A stretch of DNA of 64,000 nucleotides from Nocardia abscessus NBRC 100374 (GCF_000308455.1 NZ_BAFP01000039.1:1-64000), one strand, 5' to 3'; positions 10,251 to 18,590 are shown, counted from the stretch's first letter. The notes: a model not told the origin generated them from the sequence alone. Translations and numbers: made by a program.

Positions 10251-11474
10251 GTGGTAGCTGAATCTGTGGTGACTCTCGGCGTTTCCACCGAACGCGGCGC
10301 CGTGCACGCGGTGGCGCTCGCGGACGGCAAGAAGCTGGCCGACCGCGTGCTGCTGCGTCGGGTGGAACGAACGGATGGTGACGGTAAGGCGGAGGTGGCC
10401 GCGGCGGTCGAGACCGCGCTGGACGCCCTGGCCGCGGGCCTCGGCTCGGACCGGGAGATCGGCGGCGTGGCGGTCGCCTACCGGGACGCCGCCGAGCGGC
10501 GCGCCATCGTGACCCGGTTGGCGACGGGTCCGTGGCACAGCGCCTCGATGGTCTCGGCGAAATCGGCCCATCTGAGCGCGGCGAGCATGATGACGTGGCT
10601 CGACGCCTACGACAACCTGCTGATCTGCGAGGTGGTGCCCGGCTACCAGGCGTTCACCCTGGTCGATCGCGGCCGCCGCCGGGTGCTCGCCGCTGTGGGG
10701 CAGGCGGGGCGGGCGACGCCGCGCTCGCTCGGCATGGGCGTGGCGGCGGCGTGGGAACAGCTGGACGCGGCCGCCGCCCGGCCGCACGCGGTGGCACTGA
10801 TCGGCTCGGCGGGCGCCGGGCCGGCGGTGCTGAAGGCGTTGGAGGACTTCGGGGCGCCGGTGATCCCGTGCACGGTGGGCGCTTTCGCGTCCGCCGCGGG
10901 TGCGGCGTTGAGCGCGCGACTCGAGCAGGACGGTTACGTCGAGCCGGTGAGCGAGCCGTACCGGGCGCGTGGCGGAGTCGCGGTGTTCGCCGCGGCCGGG
11001 GTGCTGGCCAGCGGAATGGTCGTCGGCGGGAGCTACCTGCTCAACGATTCCTCGTCGCCGAGGCCGACCGTCGTCCTCGCGGACGGCCGTATCGAGAGCG
11101 CCGGTGCGGTCCATCCGGGTGAGCCGGTCCAGGCTGGGGGCGCCGGGGCACACGGATCGTTCGACGGACCACTCGACTCCGGCACGACCGGAGCGCAGTA
11201 TCCGGAGCAACGCTGGGGGGCCGCCGCGCGCAATCGTCCGTTGCCGCTGGTGCCCGTCGACGCCGCGAAGGAGGCGGAGACGAGCCCGCCCGCGCCGCTG
11301 GTGCCGGGCACCGGGCTCCCGGCCGATCGCAAGGTGGGCGCGCCCGACGGCGCGCTGCTGTTCCCCGGTGAGACCCCGCCGCCGGCGGCGTTCACCCCGG
11401 AAGCCGCGGATTGGTGGGACGAACATCTCCGCTTGATGGCGCAATGGGCGGCCCAGCAGGTGTGGCAGAGCTGA
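10251..11474 (+). CDS. Conserved actinobacterial protein, HSP70/actin-like N-terminus with one membrane segment
   Basis: I do not recognise a named function. The 407-residue protein starts with VVTLGVSTERGAVHAVAL, a beta-hairpin pattern reminiscent of the sugar kinase/HSP70/actin fold and of mycobacterial proteins of the DUF7159 type. A single hydrophobic segment lies near residues 242-265 (VAVFAAAGVLASGMVVGGSY). After it comes a Pro/Gly/Ala-rich, probably extracytoplasmic tail of about 140 residues ending in QQVWQS. The layout suggests a cytoplasmic sensor-like domain, one membrane crossing and a disordered outer tail. The GTG start has an AGGGAAGG ribosome-binding site about 10 nt upstream. 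A strong terminator follows at 11501. Confidence 0.75.
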   Translation: MVAESVVTLGVSTERGAVHAVALADGKKLADRVLLRRVERTDGDGKAEVAAAVETALDALAAGLGSDREIGGVAVAYRDAAERRAIVTRLATGPWHSASMVSAKSAHLSAASMMTWLDAYDNLLICEVVPGYQAFTLVDRGRRRVLAAVGQAGRATPRSLGMGVAAAWEQLDAAAARPHAVALIGSAGAGPAVLKALEDFGAPVIPCTVGAFASAAGAALSARLEQDGYVEPVSEPYRARGGVAVFAAAGVLASGMVVGGSYLLNDSSSPRPTVVLADGRIESAGAVHPGEPVQAGGAGAHGSFDGPLDSGTTGAQYPEQRWGAAARNRPLPLVPVDAAKEAETSPPAPLVPGTGLPADRKVGAPDGALLFPGETPPPAAFTPEAADWWDEHLRLMAQWAAQQVWQS

Positions 11475-11500
11475 GCCACCCGAGCGGGCTCCCGAACTCG

Positions 11501-11529
11501 GCCCGGCGCCGCTGCGGCGCCGGGCTTTT
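11501..11529 (+). terminator. Intrinsic terminator
   Basis: An 11-bp perfect GC-rich stem (11501-11511 with 11515-11525) with a CTG loop is followed by TTTT. It ends the transcript of the membrane protein gene and may also stop bcp transcription from the other side. Confidence 0.85.
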
Positions 11530-11542
11530 CGCTGCCGGCGGG

Positions 11543-12016
11543 TTACACCGACAGGTCGCGGCGCAACTTGGCGACGTGGCCGGTGGCGCGGACGTTGTAC
11601 TGCGCGACGGCGATCTTGCCCTCTTCGTCCACCAGGAAGGTCGAACGGATGACGCCGACGACCGTCTTGCCGTACATCGTCTTCTCGCCGAACGCGCCCC
11701 ACGCGGTGAGCACGGCGCGGTCGGGATCCGACAGCAGCGGGAAGGTCAACTGCTCGGCGTCCCGGAACTTGGCCAGCTTGGCGGGCTTGTCCGGCGAGAT
11801 GCCGACGACGTCGATGCCCGCGCCGTCCAGGTCGGCCAAGTTGTCGCGGAAGTCGCAGGCTTGCTTGGTGCAACCGGGCGTGCTCGCGGCGGGGTAGAAG
11901 TACACGATCACCTTGCGTCCGCGGTATTCCGACAGCGAGACGTCCTTGCCGTCGGCGTCGGCGAGCGTGAAGTCGGGGGCGGTGTCGCCGGGGGCGAGTC
12001 GTTGGGTGGTGGTCAC
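11543..12016 (-). CDS. bcp: Thioredoxin-dependent peroxiredoxin, Bcp/PrxQ type
   Basis: It reduces hydrogen peroxide and organic hydroperoxides using a thioredoxin-type donor. The 157-residue form starting at GTG 12016 (VTTTQRLAPGD) has the normal family length. The peroxidatic cysteine is C49 in ASTPGCTK and the resolving cysteine is C54, five residues on, as in Bcp/PrxQ. The C-terminal RATGHVAKLRRDLSV is typical of the mycobacterial Bcp. The GTG at 12025 is an alternative start; a GGAGG lies unusually close to 12016. The gene is divergent from the DUF3618 gene, the order recalled around Rv2521 in M. tuberculosis. Confidence 0.93.
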   Translation of the reverse strand: MTTTQRLAPGDTAPDFTLADADGKDVSLSEYRGRKVIVYFYPAASTPGCTKQACDFRDNLADLDGAGIDVVGISPDKPAKLAKFRDAEQLTFPLLSDPDRAVLTAWGAFGEKTMYGKTVVGVIRSTFLVDEEGKIAVAQYNVRATGHVAKLRRDLSV

Positions 12017-12183
12017 CTCCAGCACGGTATCCGAACGTCGCGACCGGAGATCCTCGCGCGGCCGGATAACGCGGCGCGGGGGCGGATAGACTCGTCCGCG
12101 AGCCCCTGGGCGCTCCACGAACGGCCGAGCATGCGGCGTGCTTCGTGCCCCAGGTGCGGCAATCGACAACAGGAGGGTGGAAC

Positions 12184-12405
12184 GTGGCAAGGGATACCGA
12201 GCGGATCGAGCAGGAGATCGAGGCCGCCCGCACTCGGCTGGCGAGCACGCTCGACGAACTCGCGGTACGCGCGGACCCGCATCGCATCGCGGACGACACC
12301 AAGCACATCGTGGTCGCGAAGCTGAACGAGCCGAAGGTGAAGTACAGCCTGATCGGCGCCGCCACCCTGTTCGTCGGGCTGGTGCTGCTCAAGATCTTCC
12401 GCTGA
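12184..12405 (+). CDS. DUF3618 small membrane protein
   Basis: This 73-residue protein has an N-terminal helical region (RIEQEIEAARTRLASTLDELAVRADP) and one C-terminal transmembrane helix (SLIGAATLFVGLVLLKIF), the standard DUF3618 layout. The start is the GTG at 12184 because a strong AGGAGGG lies 6 nt upstream; an upstream ATG at 12145 lacks such support. Its role is unknown. It matches in size and place the gene next to bcp in M. tuberculosis (Rv2520c, from memory). Confidence 0.85.
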   Translation: MARDTERIEQEIEAARTRLASTLDELAVRADPHRIADDTKHIVVAKLNEPKVKYSLIGAATLFVGLVLLKIFR

Positions 12406-12410
12406 GCTGG

Positions 12411-12459
12411 GAAAACGACGACACCCGGTGGGCGCTGCCCACCGGGTGTCGTCGTTTTC
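12411..12459. terminator. Bidirectional terminator with a 22-bp perfect stem
   Basis: Bases 12411-12432 pair perfectly with 12438-12459 around a 5-nt loop. The outer ends are GAAAAC and GTTTTC, so each strand gains a short U-rich tail. It lies between convergent genes and should stop transcription from both sides. Confidence 0.9.
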
Positions 12460-12469
12460 CACCTTCGGT

Positions 12470-12766
12470 TCAGACCGTCGGGCAGGCGAAGCCGTCACCG
12501 TCGGGATCCAGGTGCGGGCCGAAGCCCGGTTCCCCGCGGAACAGCGGCGCCCGTCCGGCGTTGCGAGCGTCGTCGCAGTTGGCGAAGGCGCCACCGGCCG
12601 AACCGGTCTGCGACAGACCGGCCGAGCCGGTCGCGGCGGAGCCGGTGTCGACGGCCGAGGAGCCGGTTCCGGCGGAACCGGACGGGGGGGCGGCTAGGGC
12701 GGCGGGAGCCGCGAGAAAGGTCAGTCCCGCGACGGCCGCGCTGACGGAGAGCCGGCGAACGTTCAT
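12470..12766 (-). CDS. Secreted Excalibur calcium-binding domain protein
   Basis: A 98-residue exported protein. The signal peptide (MNVRRLSVSAAVAGLTFLAAPAALA) is followed by a Ser/Gly/Thr/Ala-rich linker with repeated TGSA-like units and a C-terminal Excalibur motif: NCDDARNAGRAPL, then GFGPHLDPDGDGFACP with the DxDxDG calcium loop and two conserved cysteines. The start at 12766 is chosen because GAGGAA lies just upstream and the signal peptide begins there. The function is unknown; such domains are usually found on secreted nucleases or surface proteins, and here the domain stands alone. Confidence 0.85.
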   Translation of the reverse strand: MNVRRLSVSAAVAGLTFLAAPAALAAPPSGSAGTGSSAVDTGSAATGSAGLSQTGSAGGAFANCDDARNAGRAPLFRGEPGFGPHLDPDGDGFACPTV

Positions 12767-12901
12767 GTATTCCTCTATGTGGTTGCTGCGGTGGATGGGG
12801 CGTCCGACCGGACGCCGCATCCACTGTTGTGACGGGCCGCTCTCTTGTCAACCTCGGGGGGACGGAACTAGGGCATTAGGGGATCGCGCCCGCGACGCCG
12901 A

Positions 12902-13879
12902 TCAGGCGGTCGTCGCCGCGCCGCCGATGTGCTCCGCCGGGATGTTTCCCATGCGTCCGGCCTGGTAGTCCGCCATCGCTTCGATGATCTCCGCGCGGGT
13001 GTTCATCACGAACGGGCCGTACTGCACCACGGGTTCCCGGATCGGTCGTCCGCCGAGCAGCAACACCTCGAGCGCTCCGGTCCGATTGTCTTGGCGCGCA
13101 TCGGCTGTCACGGTGATCGCGTCTCCGCGGCCGAAGACCGCCAGCTGCCCTTCGCCGAGCGGTCTGCGCTCCGCGCCGACCGTGCCGCTGCCGGACAGCA
13201 CGTACGCCATCGCCGTGAACTCTTGCGGCCACGGGGTTTCGAGCATTCCACCGGGTGTGATCGACGCGTGCGCGTAGGCGATCGGGGTGTAGGTCGAACC
13301 GGGACCGGTGAAGCCGCCGACCTCCCCGGCGATGAGCCGGATCAATGCGCCGCCGTCGTGCGAGCTCAGCAGGGTCAGTTCGCGGGCACGCAGATCCTGG
13401 TAGCGCGGCGTCGCGAACTTCAGTGCGCGCGGCAAGTTGACCCAGAGCTGGATGCCGTGGAACCAGCCGCCCGAGGCGACCATCTCCTCCGGCGGGACCT
13501 CGTCGTGCAGAATGCCGGAGCCCGCGGTCATCCACTGGGTGTCGCCCTCGCCGATGATGCCCCCTCCGCCCTGCGAGTCGTGGTGCACCATGGTGCCGTC
13601 GAGCATGTAGGTGACGGTTTCGAAGCCGCGGTGCGGATGCCAGGGCGCGCCCTTCGCCTCGTGTGGTTCATAGGCGACCGGGCCCATCTGGTCGAGCAGG
13701 ATGAAGGGGTCGGCCGCGCGCAGGTCCATGCTCGGGAACGGCCTGCGCACCTCGAATCCCGCGCCCTCGCGCTGTTTGTGGGCGGTGACCACGCTCCGGA
13801 CCGGCCGTGCGCGCAGAGTGACGTCGGGGCGGGCCAGCCGCGGCAGGACCATGATGTCGGGAACGGTGACGGCGGGCAT
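12902..13879 (-). CDS. Pirin family cupin protein
   Basis: A 325-residue bicupin of the pirin family. The N-terminal metal-binding motif is visible as HPHRGFETVTYMLDG followed by HHDS and GSGILHDE. Family members act as iron-dependent regulators or quercetinase-like dioxygenases; which applies here cannot be decided from sequence. The ATG at 13879 follows a perfect AGGAGG. The gene is divergent from a MarR regulator with a shared 58-bp intergenic region that holds an inverted repeat, so the MarR protein probably controls it, as in other pirin/MarR pairs. Confidence 0.9.
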   Translation of the reverse strand: MPAVTVPDIMVLPRLARPDVTLRARPVRSVVTAHKQREGAGFEVRRPFPSMDLRAADPFILLDQMGPVAYEPHEAKGAPWHPHRGFETVTYMLDGTMVHHDSQGGGGIIGEGDTQWMTAGSGILHDEVPPEEMVASGGWFHGIQLWVNLPRALKFATPRYQDLRARELTLLSSHDGGALIRLIAGEVGGFTGPGSTYTPIAYAHASITPGGMLETPWPQEFTAMAYVLSGSGTVGAERRPLGEGQLAVFGRGDAITVTADARQDNRTGALEVLLLGGRPIREPVVQYGPFVMNTRAEIIEAMADYQAGRMGNIPAEHIGGAATTA

Positions 13880-13895
13880 CGAGACCTCCTGGAGA

Positions 13896-13929
13896 GTTGG
13901 TGTCCATGTCAACCAACCGTGACTACACT
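13896..13929. promoter_or_regulatory. Candidate MarR operator and marR -10 box
   Basis: GTTGGT (13896-13901) and ACCAAC (13912-13917) form an inverted repeat with 10 nt between the arms, centred between the pirin and marR genes. TACACT (13924-13929) is 8 nt before the marR ATG and fits a leaderless promoter. A repressor bound to the repeat would block both genes. Confidence 0.5.
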
Positions 13930-13937
13930 TCATTCCC

Positions 13938-14402
13938 ATGGTCCGGTGGCTGAGTGACGACGAGCAGGCGACCTGGCAGGCCTATGTGCGGCTGCGCCAG
14001 CGTTTGGATGGGGCGATTTCCGCCGGGCTGGCCGAGGACGGCTTGTCCCTGGCGGACTACGAACTGATGGTGGCGTTGTCCGCGGCCCCGAACGGTTGTC
14101 TGCGCGCCAAGGAGCTGGCGGCCGAGGTGTGCTGGGAGAAGAGCCGGTTGTCCAAGCATCTGGCCAGGATGGACGCCCGTGGCCTGGTCGAGCGCAGGCC
14201 CGCGGAGGAGGATGCCCGCGGCATCATCGTCCAGCTCACGTCGGAAGGCCGCGTCGCCCTGGAGCGGGCCGCGCCGAACCACGTCGATCTGGTCCGTCGC
14301 GTCTTCGTCGAGCCGATGACGGCGGGCGAGGCTCGGGTCCTGCGCGCGCTGGCGGACAAGGTGGTCGCCGAGGTGGAGCAGGTGACCGAACTCGGCGCTT
14401 GA
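13938..14402 (+). CDS. MarR-family transcriptional regulator
   Basis: This 154-residue winged-helix protein has the MarR core: CLRAKELAAEVCWEKSRLSKHLARMDARGLVERR is the DNA-recognition helix region and EEDARGIIVQLTSEGR the wing. The flanking helices for dimerisation are present and the length is normal. It is divergent from the pirin gene and probably controls that gene and itself through the repeat at 13896-13917. The effector is unknown; phenolic or oxidative signals are common for this family. Confidence 0.9.
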   Translation: MVRWLSDDEQATWQAYVRLRQRLDGAISAGLAEDGLSLADYELMVALSAAPNGCLRAKELAAEVCWEKSRLSKHLARMDARGLVERRPAEEDARGIIVQLTSEGRVALERAAPNHVDLVRRVFVEPMTAGEARVLRALADKVVAEVEQVTELGA

Positions 14403-14432
14403 TCGGCGGCGTTCGTTCCCCCGGGGGCGACG

Positions 14433-14963
14433 CTAGTCGGTTGCGTGCCCCCACCATCGGCGCCACCACCGGCGGGATGGACGTGCCGTGCCCTCGCCGG
14501 ACGGCGCACGCGAAGGCGGTGTGGTTTTCCCGGACGGGTGGGCACGCATCGGCCGCGCCGCCTCGCGCTCATCGCGCCATCGCGCGACGATCTCGTCCGC
14601 GTTCACGGGGGCGATCGGGACGTACGGCCCTTCGGGCATCCGCAGCCAGTCCACGATGCGTTGGTTGAGTTCGCTCACCGTGGCGCGCACCTCCCGTTCG
14701 GTGGTCGAGTCACGCACGGCATCGGGGAGGTGCTCGATATCGCGCCGCAGTACGAGCGACGGCGGTAACAGGGCATCGCCGCTCACCCCCTCGCGGCGCA
14801 GATACCCGCGCAGCCACCAGTCCTCGTCGTATGCCGAGCCGGCCCCGGGAATCGGTTTACCGGCGCCGGAAAGGTTTTCGAAATCGCCGCGCTCGGCCGC
14901 CTCGCGGATCTGCTTATCGATCCACGATTCGAAGGTCTCCTTCGGCGGCTTGCGCTCGGTCAT
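14433..14963 (-). CDS. DUF1992 (DnaJ-homologue C28-like) protein
   Basis: A 176-residue protein whose first half is the DUF1992 domain: SWIDKQIREAAERGDFENLSGAGKPI is the family hallmark, followed by NQRIVDWLRMPEGP. The final 35 residues are an Arg/Pro/Ser-rich tail ending in WWRRWWGHATD. No J domain is present. The function is unknown; eukaryotic relatives are named for DnaJC28. The start is the ATG at 14963. Confidence 0.85.
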   Translation of the reverse strand: MTERKPPKETFESWIDKQIREAAERGDFENLSGAGKPIPGAGSAYDEDWWLRGYLRREGVSGDALLPPSLVLRRDIEHLPDAVRDSTTEREVRATVSELNQRIVDWLRMPEGPYVPIAPVNADEIVARWRDEREAARPMRAHPSGKTTPPSRAPSGEGTARPSRRWWRRWWGHATD

Positions 14964-15057
14964 TGCGACGGCAGTGTCGGCGGGTGCATGACACCAGTCT
15001 ACGGAAGGCTGTAGTAGTCATGAGAATTGTTGTGCTACAGCACATTTCGCCGGAAGC

Positions 15058-15372
15058 TCAGTTCCAAGGCGTGATCGGCGGCTTCACCCAGAGCAGCTTC
15101 TCGTCGGTGTGTTCGCGCCGAGCCGCGGGATGCTCCGGATGGCGGGCGGCCCAGCTGTCCTTCTCCGCCAGCAGCTGCGCCACCGTCGTCCAGGTCTCGT
15201 CGGTGCTCGGCGGATTCGTTTCGGCGGCCCTGGCCAGTTTGCGCCGAACCGGCGCGGGCATCGCGAGCACCTCGGCTCCGGTGATGCCGCGCTGCCAGAG
15301 GTAGCTCGCCAGCCGCCGCGCTTTCTCGGCGCGGCTCTTGGCCGCCGTGTCGCTGTGTGCGTAGTCGGTCAT
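15058..15372 (-). CDS. Small conserved hypothetical protein
   Basis: I do not recognise this 104-residue, highly charged soluble protein. It has no signal peptide or membrane segment. The sequence is largely helical (KARRLASYLWQRGITGAEVLAMPAPVRRKLA when read in parts) and ends with WVKPPITPWN. The gene lies downstream of the SLT-enzyme gene on the same strand, but a terminator at 15452-15492 separates them. Codon use fits real coding sequence. Confidence 0.65.
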   Translation of the reverse strand: MTDYAHSDTAAKSRAEKARRLASYLWQRGITGAEVLAMPAPVRRKLARAAETNPPSTDETWTTVAQLLAEKDSWAARHPEHPAARREHTDEKLLWVKPPITPWN

Positions 15373-15451
15373 TGCCTGTCCACGGGTCGCAGGTGCATCA
15401 CGATAGTGGACGCAGTCGGACGTCGTCCGTCGGTTGCCCGCGCACGGCCGG

Positions 15452-15492
15452 AAAAGGCCGCAGCCTCCCCATCGGCGGATGAGGAGGCTGCG
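15452..15492 (-). terminator. Intrinsic terminator of the SLT-enzyme gene
   Basis: CGCAGCCTCC (15459-15468) pairs with GGAGGCTGCG (15483-15492), with further CATC/GATG pairing inside the loop. Read on the reverse strand the stem is followed by GGCC and TTTT, as expected just after the stop codon at 15506. Confidence 0.75.
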
Positions 15493-15505
15493 AAGCGATA
15501 TGGAC

Positions 15506-16138
15506 TCAGTACGCGCTGTTGACGTTGTCCATCGAGCCGTAGCGGTGCGCGGCGTAGTTGCAGGCGGCGACGATGTTCGCGACCGGATCCCAGACGTCGA
15601 AGGGCGTGCCCGCGACGTGGTAGGCGGCGAAGGTGGGGTCGATCACCTGCAGCAGGCCCTTGGACGGGATGCCCATGGCGGCATTGGAGTCCCACAGGTT
15701 GATGGCCTGGGGGTTGCCGGTCGACTCACGCATGATGTTGCGGTGGATGCCCTCGTAGGTGCCCGGGATGTTGTTCGCCCGCATGATGTCGAGCGCCTCG
15801 CGGATCCAGCCGTCCAGGTTGTTCTCGTAGACCGGCGGGGCAGGGGCGGGCATCGGGGCCGGAGCAGGCTCCGGCGCGGGAGCGGGCGCCGGGGCAGGGG
15901 CAGGGGCCGGGGCGGGCAGCGGCGCGGGGATCGCCTCCGCGGCCGGTGCGGCGACCGGAGCGGGTGCGGCGGCGGGCTGCTGCTCGGCCACCATGGCGAT
16001 GCGAGACGGGACGCTGTCGTCGGCAACGGACGCCGCGGAGCAGGCGGCCACGGCAACGACACCCGCGGCCGCGACGGCGACGGTGATGGTCTCGCGAAGC
16101 GAGGGGCGGCGAAGGGTGGAAAGGCGTCTGTCAGGCAT
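15506..16138 (-). CDS. Secreted SLT-type transglycosylase / resuscitation-factor-like protein
   Basis: A predicted peptidoglycan-cleaving enzyme of 210 residues. An N-terminal signal sequence (TITVAVAAAGVVAVAACS, with a possible lipobox ending in Cys about 33) is followed by an Ala/Pro repeat linker (residues about 57-100) that would span the wall. The C-terminal SLT domain contains RESTGNPQAINLWDSN with candidate catalytic Glu E138, SKGLLQVIDPTFAAYH, and NIVAACNYAAHRYGS. The ATG at 16138 has AAGGAA about 10 nt upstream. The upstream region is unusually long (about 700 nt to tRNA-Lys) and contains repeat and Crp-like elements. It could be called an Rpf-like protein by role, but the fold signature is SLT. 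Confidence 0.88.
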   Translation of the reverse strand: MPDRRLSTLRRPSLRETITVAVAAAGVVAVAACSAASVADDSVPSRIAMVAEQQPAAAPAPVAAPAAEAIPAPLPAPAPAPAPAPAPAPEPAPAPMPAPAPPVYENNLDGWIREALDIMRANNIPGTYEGIHRNIMRESTGNPQAINLWDSNAAMGIPSKGLLQVIDPTFAAYHVAGTPFDVWDPVANIVAACNYAAHRYGSMDNVNSAY

Positions 16139-16498
16139 TGCGAATCGGTTCCTTGTTCGGGGACATACTCGATCCGGCCGCGGTAGGGCAGCACGGATCC
16201 TGCGGCGCGTACGCTGGTAGCGTTCGCCGAAACGGCCATGTGCTGTTGTGTGGTTTTGTTGTGGGGGACATTCAGGTCCCCGGAACGCGACGTTTCGTGC
16301 GTGCGGCGCCGGATCGCCCTCGGTGGGCTCGGCCGCGGTGTCGCGCGGGACTCCGCATCCTCGATGCGAAGAGACGGGCGGAAGTATGGGATTGCGGGTC
16401 CGTTGCCGGATTCCGCTCCGCCGATCACGTGGCCGGCTTGCCTTGGCCGTGTGATCGTTACCGAATCGGTGTCTACAACTCCTCGGGCTGACCAAACT

Positions 16499-16519
16499 TC
16501 AGGTCGCTTTGTGACCTGA
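16499..16519. repeat. Inverted repeat TCAGGTC-N7-GACCTGA
   Basis: Two perfect 7-nt arms (16499-16505 and 16513-16519) flank GCTTTGT. It is not followed by a T run, so a protein-binding site is more likely than a terminator. It also contains a GTCAC-type word like those described for MtrA sites in mycobacteria, but that link is weak. Confidence 0.45.
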
Positions 16520-16648
16520 TTGCAGAATGGTCACGCTTGGTTAACGGAGGATGAACGAATTCTGAACGGGAGGCGCTACCGATCTTGGAAAGCCCAGGAC
16601 GCGGTTGCCGAATCGTTATCCAAGCTGGGAGTTTGCTGCTAAACGTCT

Positions 16649-16664
16649 TGTGTGGTAGATCACA
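16649..16664. promoter_or_regulatory. Crp/GlxR-like site TGTGTGGTAGATCACA
   Basis: The 16-mer matches the TGTGA-N6-TCACA consensus of actinobacterial cAMP receptor proteins in 9 of 10 defined positions and has the central TA often seen in GlxR sites. It is about 510 nt upstream of the SLT-enzyme start, between that gene and tRNA-Lys. The target is uncertain. Confidence 0.5.
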
Positions 16665-16797
16665 GAACTTTTCGCCCGCTGGACTGGATTTCGGCGGCTG
16701 AGGAGGCGTATCGCTGTCCGAATTGGGACCCGTGGTGCATCTGGGAAAAAGTCCAGGTCACGGTGATGTCACGGACATTCCGGCGGTGCGGAGAGAG

Positions 16798-16844
16798 AAA
16801 AACCGTGCCCTTGCCAGATGATGACTGGCAAGGGCACGGTTTTT
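16798..16844 (-). terminator. Terminator of tRNA-Lys
   Basis: A perfect 20-bp stem (16798-16817 with 16825-16844) with a 7-nt loop lies just beyond the 3' end of tRNA-Lys. On the reverse strand the stem ends in TTTTT. Confidence 0.9.
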
Positions 16845-16850
16845 GTGTTG

Positions 16851-16923
<73 letters not shown>

Positions 16924-17228
16924 TTGCCCGTGTTCCGGTGCGGGACAAACCTTAACAGGCGGGGGCCGTAGAAGTGAAATCGCGTCCTGACCGGCTCTGA
17001 CGTGATGTGCTCCCGCGCCGGTAACGCCGGGGGTCGCCGAGTTGATCTACAGGTGGTAACGCTGCAGTGACGGACGTGGTGTTCACATTGGCCTGGACGT
17101 GACGCACTGGCAGAATGTCCGGTTGTGGTCTCCACCGCCCGCGTACACGGCGGGGTGAGCGGCGTGGCGGTCGGTATCCGAAGCCATCGGTGTGTCCTGG
17201 AGCACCGAGACTTTGAAACGGGGTTGAA

Positions 17229-18461
17229 ATGAGTGGTGGTCAGGGTCGGCGGAAGTCGGCCAGACGGTGGTCGATGCGCACTATCGCGGGACCGGTGATC
17301 GTCGTAGCCGTCGCCGCGCTGGCGTTGACGGGATGCTCGGCGTCCGACGCCACCGAGGCGGCGCAGGCGGCCATCGACCGCAACCCCATCACGGAATTGA
17401 TCAAGCCCAAGCTGATGGCCCCGGTGAAGGACGGCGAGGTCGGCGTCTCGCCGGGCGTTCCGATGACGTTCAAGGTGGAGGACGGCAAGTTCACGAATGT
17501 GAGCTTGGTCAGTCCGCAGGGCAAGACCGTGAACGGCAAGCTCGCCGCCGACGGAAGGTCGTGGGAGACCACCGAGGTGCTCGGCTACGGCAAGACCTAC
17601 CAGTTGAAGGCGGACGCGATCGGGCTCGGCGGCGCGAACTCCGCGACGCTCAGCTTCACCACGAGCTCGCCCGGTAACCAGACCAAGCCCTACCTGATCC
17701 CGGGAGAGGGCGAGATCGTCGGTATCGGCCAGCCGGTGGCTGTCCAGTTCGACGAGAACATCCCCGACCGCAAGGCCGCGCAGGACGCGATCAAGATCAC
17801 CACCGAGCCGCCGGTGGAGGGCGCCTTCTACTGGGTGAACAACCGTGAGGTGCGCTGGCGGCCGGAGCATTTCTGGGCGCCGGGGACGAAGGTCACGATC
17901 GATGTGAACGTCTATGGACGTGATCTCGGCAACGGTCTGTACGGCCAGGACAACGTCCATTCCTTCTTCACCATCGGCGACGCGGTGATCTTCACCGCCG
18001 ACGACGACACCAAGCAGGTGACCGTCGAGCAGAACGGTCAGGTGATCCGGACCATGCCGACCTCGATGGGCAAGGACAGCACGCCGACCGACAACGGCGT
18101 CTACATCGTCGCCGACCGGCACGAGAAGATCATCATGGATTCCTCCACCTACGGTGTGGCGGTCAACTCGCCGGACGGGTACAAGACGCCGGTGGACTTC
18201 GCGACGCGACTGTCCTACAGCGGCATCTTCTTCCACTCGGCGCCGTGGTCGGTGGGCGCGCAGGGGTACAGCAACACCAGTCACGGCTGCCTGAACCTCA
18301 GCCCGGCGAACGCGCAATGGGTCTTCCAGAACGCCAAGCGCGGTGACATCACGATCGTGAAGAACACCGTGGGCGGCACCCTCTCCGGCGTGGACGGCTT
18401 GGGGGACTGGAACATCCCGTGGCCGGTCTGGAAGGCGGGCAACGCCGACGACAATCGCTGA
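17229..18461 (+). CDS. ldtB: L,D-transpeptidase, LdtMt2 (LppS) type lipoprotein
   Basis: It forms 3-3 cross-links in peptidoglycan, the major linkage in mycolata. The 410-residue protein has a membrane-spanning signal and lipobox LTGC (C36), two immunoglobulin-like domains (about residues 50-250) and a YkuD catalytic domain with [10 protein letters not shown] and [12 protein letters not shown]. The catalytic residues are H352 and C354; LdtMt2 of M. tuberculosis also has its nucleophile at Cys354 and is about 408 residues long. The ATG at 17229 has only a weak ribosome-binding site; M16 is an alternative start. A terminator follows at 18471. Confidence 0.95.
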   Translation: MSGGQGRRKSARRWSMRTIAGPVIVVAVAALALTGCSASDATEAAQAAIDRNPITELIKPKLMAPVKDGEVGVSPGVPMTFKVEDGKFTNVSLVSPQGKTVNGKLAADGRSWETTEVLGYGKTYQLKADAIGLGGANSATLSFTTSSPGNQTKPYLIPGEGEIVGIGQPVAVQFDENIPDRKAAQDAIKITTEPPVEGAFYWVNNREVRWRPEHFWAPGTKVTIDVNVYGRDLGNGLYGQDNVHSFFTIGDAVIFTADDDTKQVTVEQNGQVIRTMPTSMGKDSTPTDNGVYIVADRHEKIIMDSSTYGVAVNSPDGYKTPVDFATRLSYSGIFFHSAPWSVGAQGYSNTSHGCLNLSPANAQWVFQNAKRGDITIVKNTVGGTLSGVDGLGDWNIPWPVWKAGNADDNR

Positions 18462-18470
18462 GCGGCAAAG

Positions 18471-18517
18471 AACGCCGAACGGGCCACCGGAGCGAATCCG
18501 GTGGCCCGTTCGGCGTT
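18471..18517 (+). terminator. Intrinsic terminator of ldtB
   Basis: A perfect 20-bp stem (18471-18490 with 18498-18517) surrounds a 7-nt loop and ends in TTT. It begins 9 nt after the ldtB stop codon. Confidence 0.88.
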
Positions 18518-18590
18518 TCGGGAGGGAGTCAGGGCAGCATGTCGCAGCCCAGGTGGGCATTCGAGAAAGAACTCGAGACGCAATGGAAAA

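Larger units (their letters stand above)
16139..16797. other. Long intergenic region upstream of the SLT-enzyme gene
   Basis: No believable gene is present in this 659-nt stretch. It contains the inverted repeat at 16499-16519 and a Crp/GlxR-like site at 16649-16664, both annotated separately. The 16500-16640 part is less GC-rich than its surroundings. I searched by eye for the GGGGAACC and GAATC blocks of a ydaO (cyclic di-AMP) riboswitch, common before such genes, and did not find a convincing one. Confidence 0.6.

Noticed and set aside
10248..12392. 714-codon reverse frame across three genes
   Set aside because: It runs antisense to the membrane protein gene and out of frame with bcp; parts have the Arg/Pro-rich composition of a shadow frame.
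15838..15970. GC-rich repeats as a possible CRISPR or satellite
   Set aside because: They encode the Ala/Pro linker of the SLT enzyme; no spaced direct repeats are present. No CRISPR array, insertion sequence or prophage gene was seen in the window.
16139..16650. ydaO-type c-di-AMP riboswitch
   Set aside because: GAATC-like words occur, but the conserved GGGGAACC block and overall order are absent on the relevant strand.
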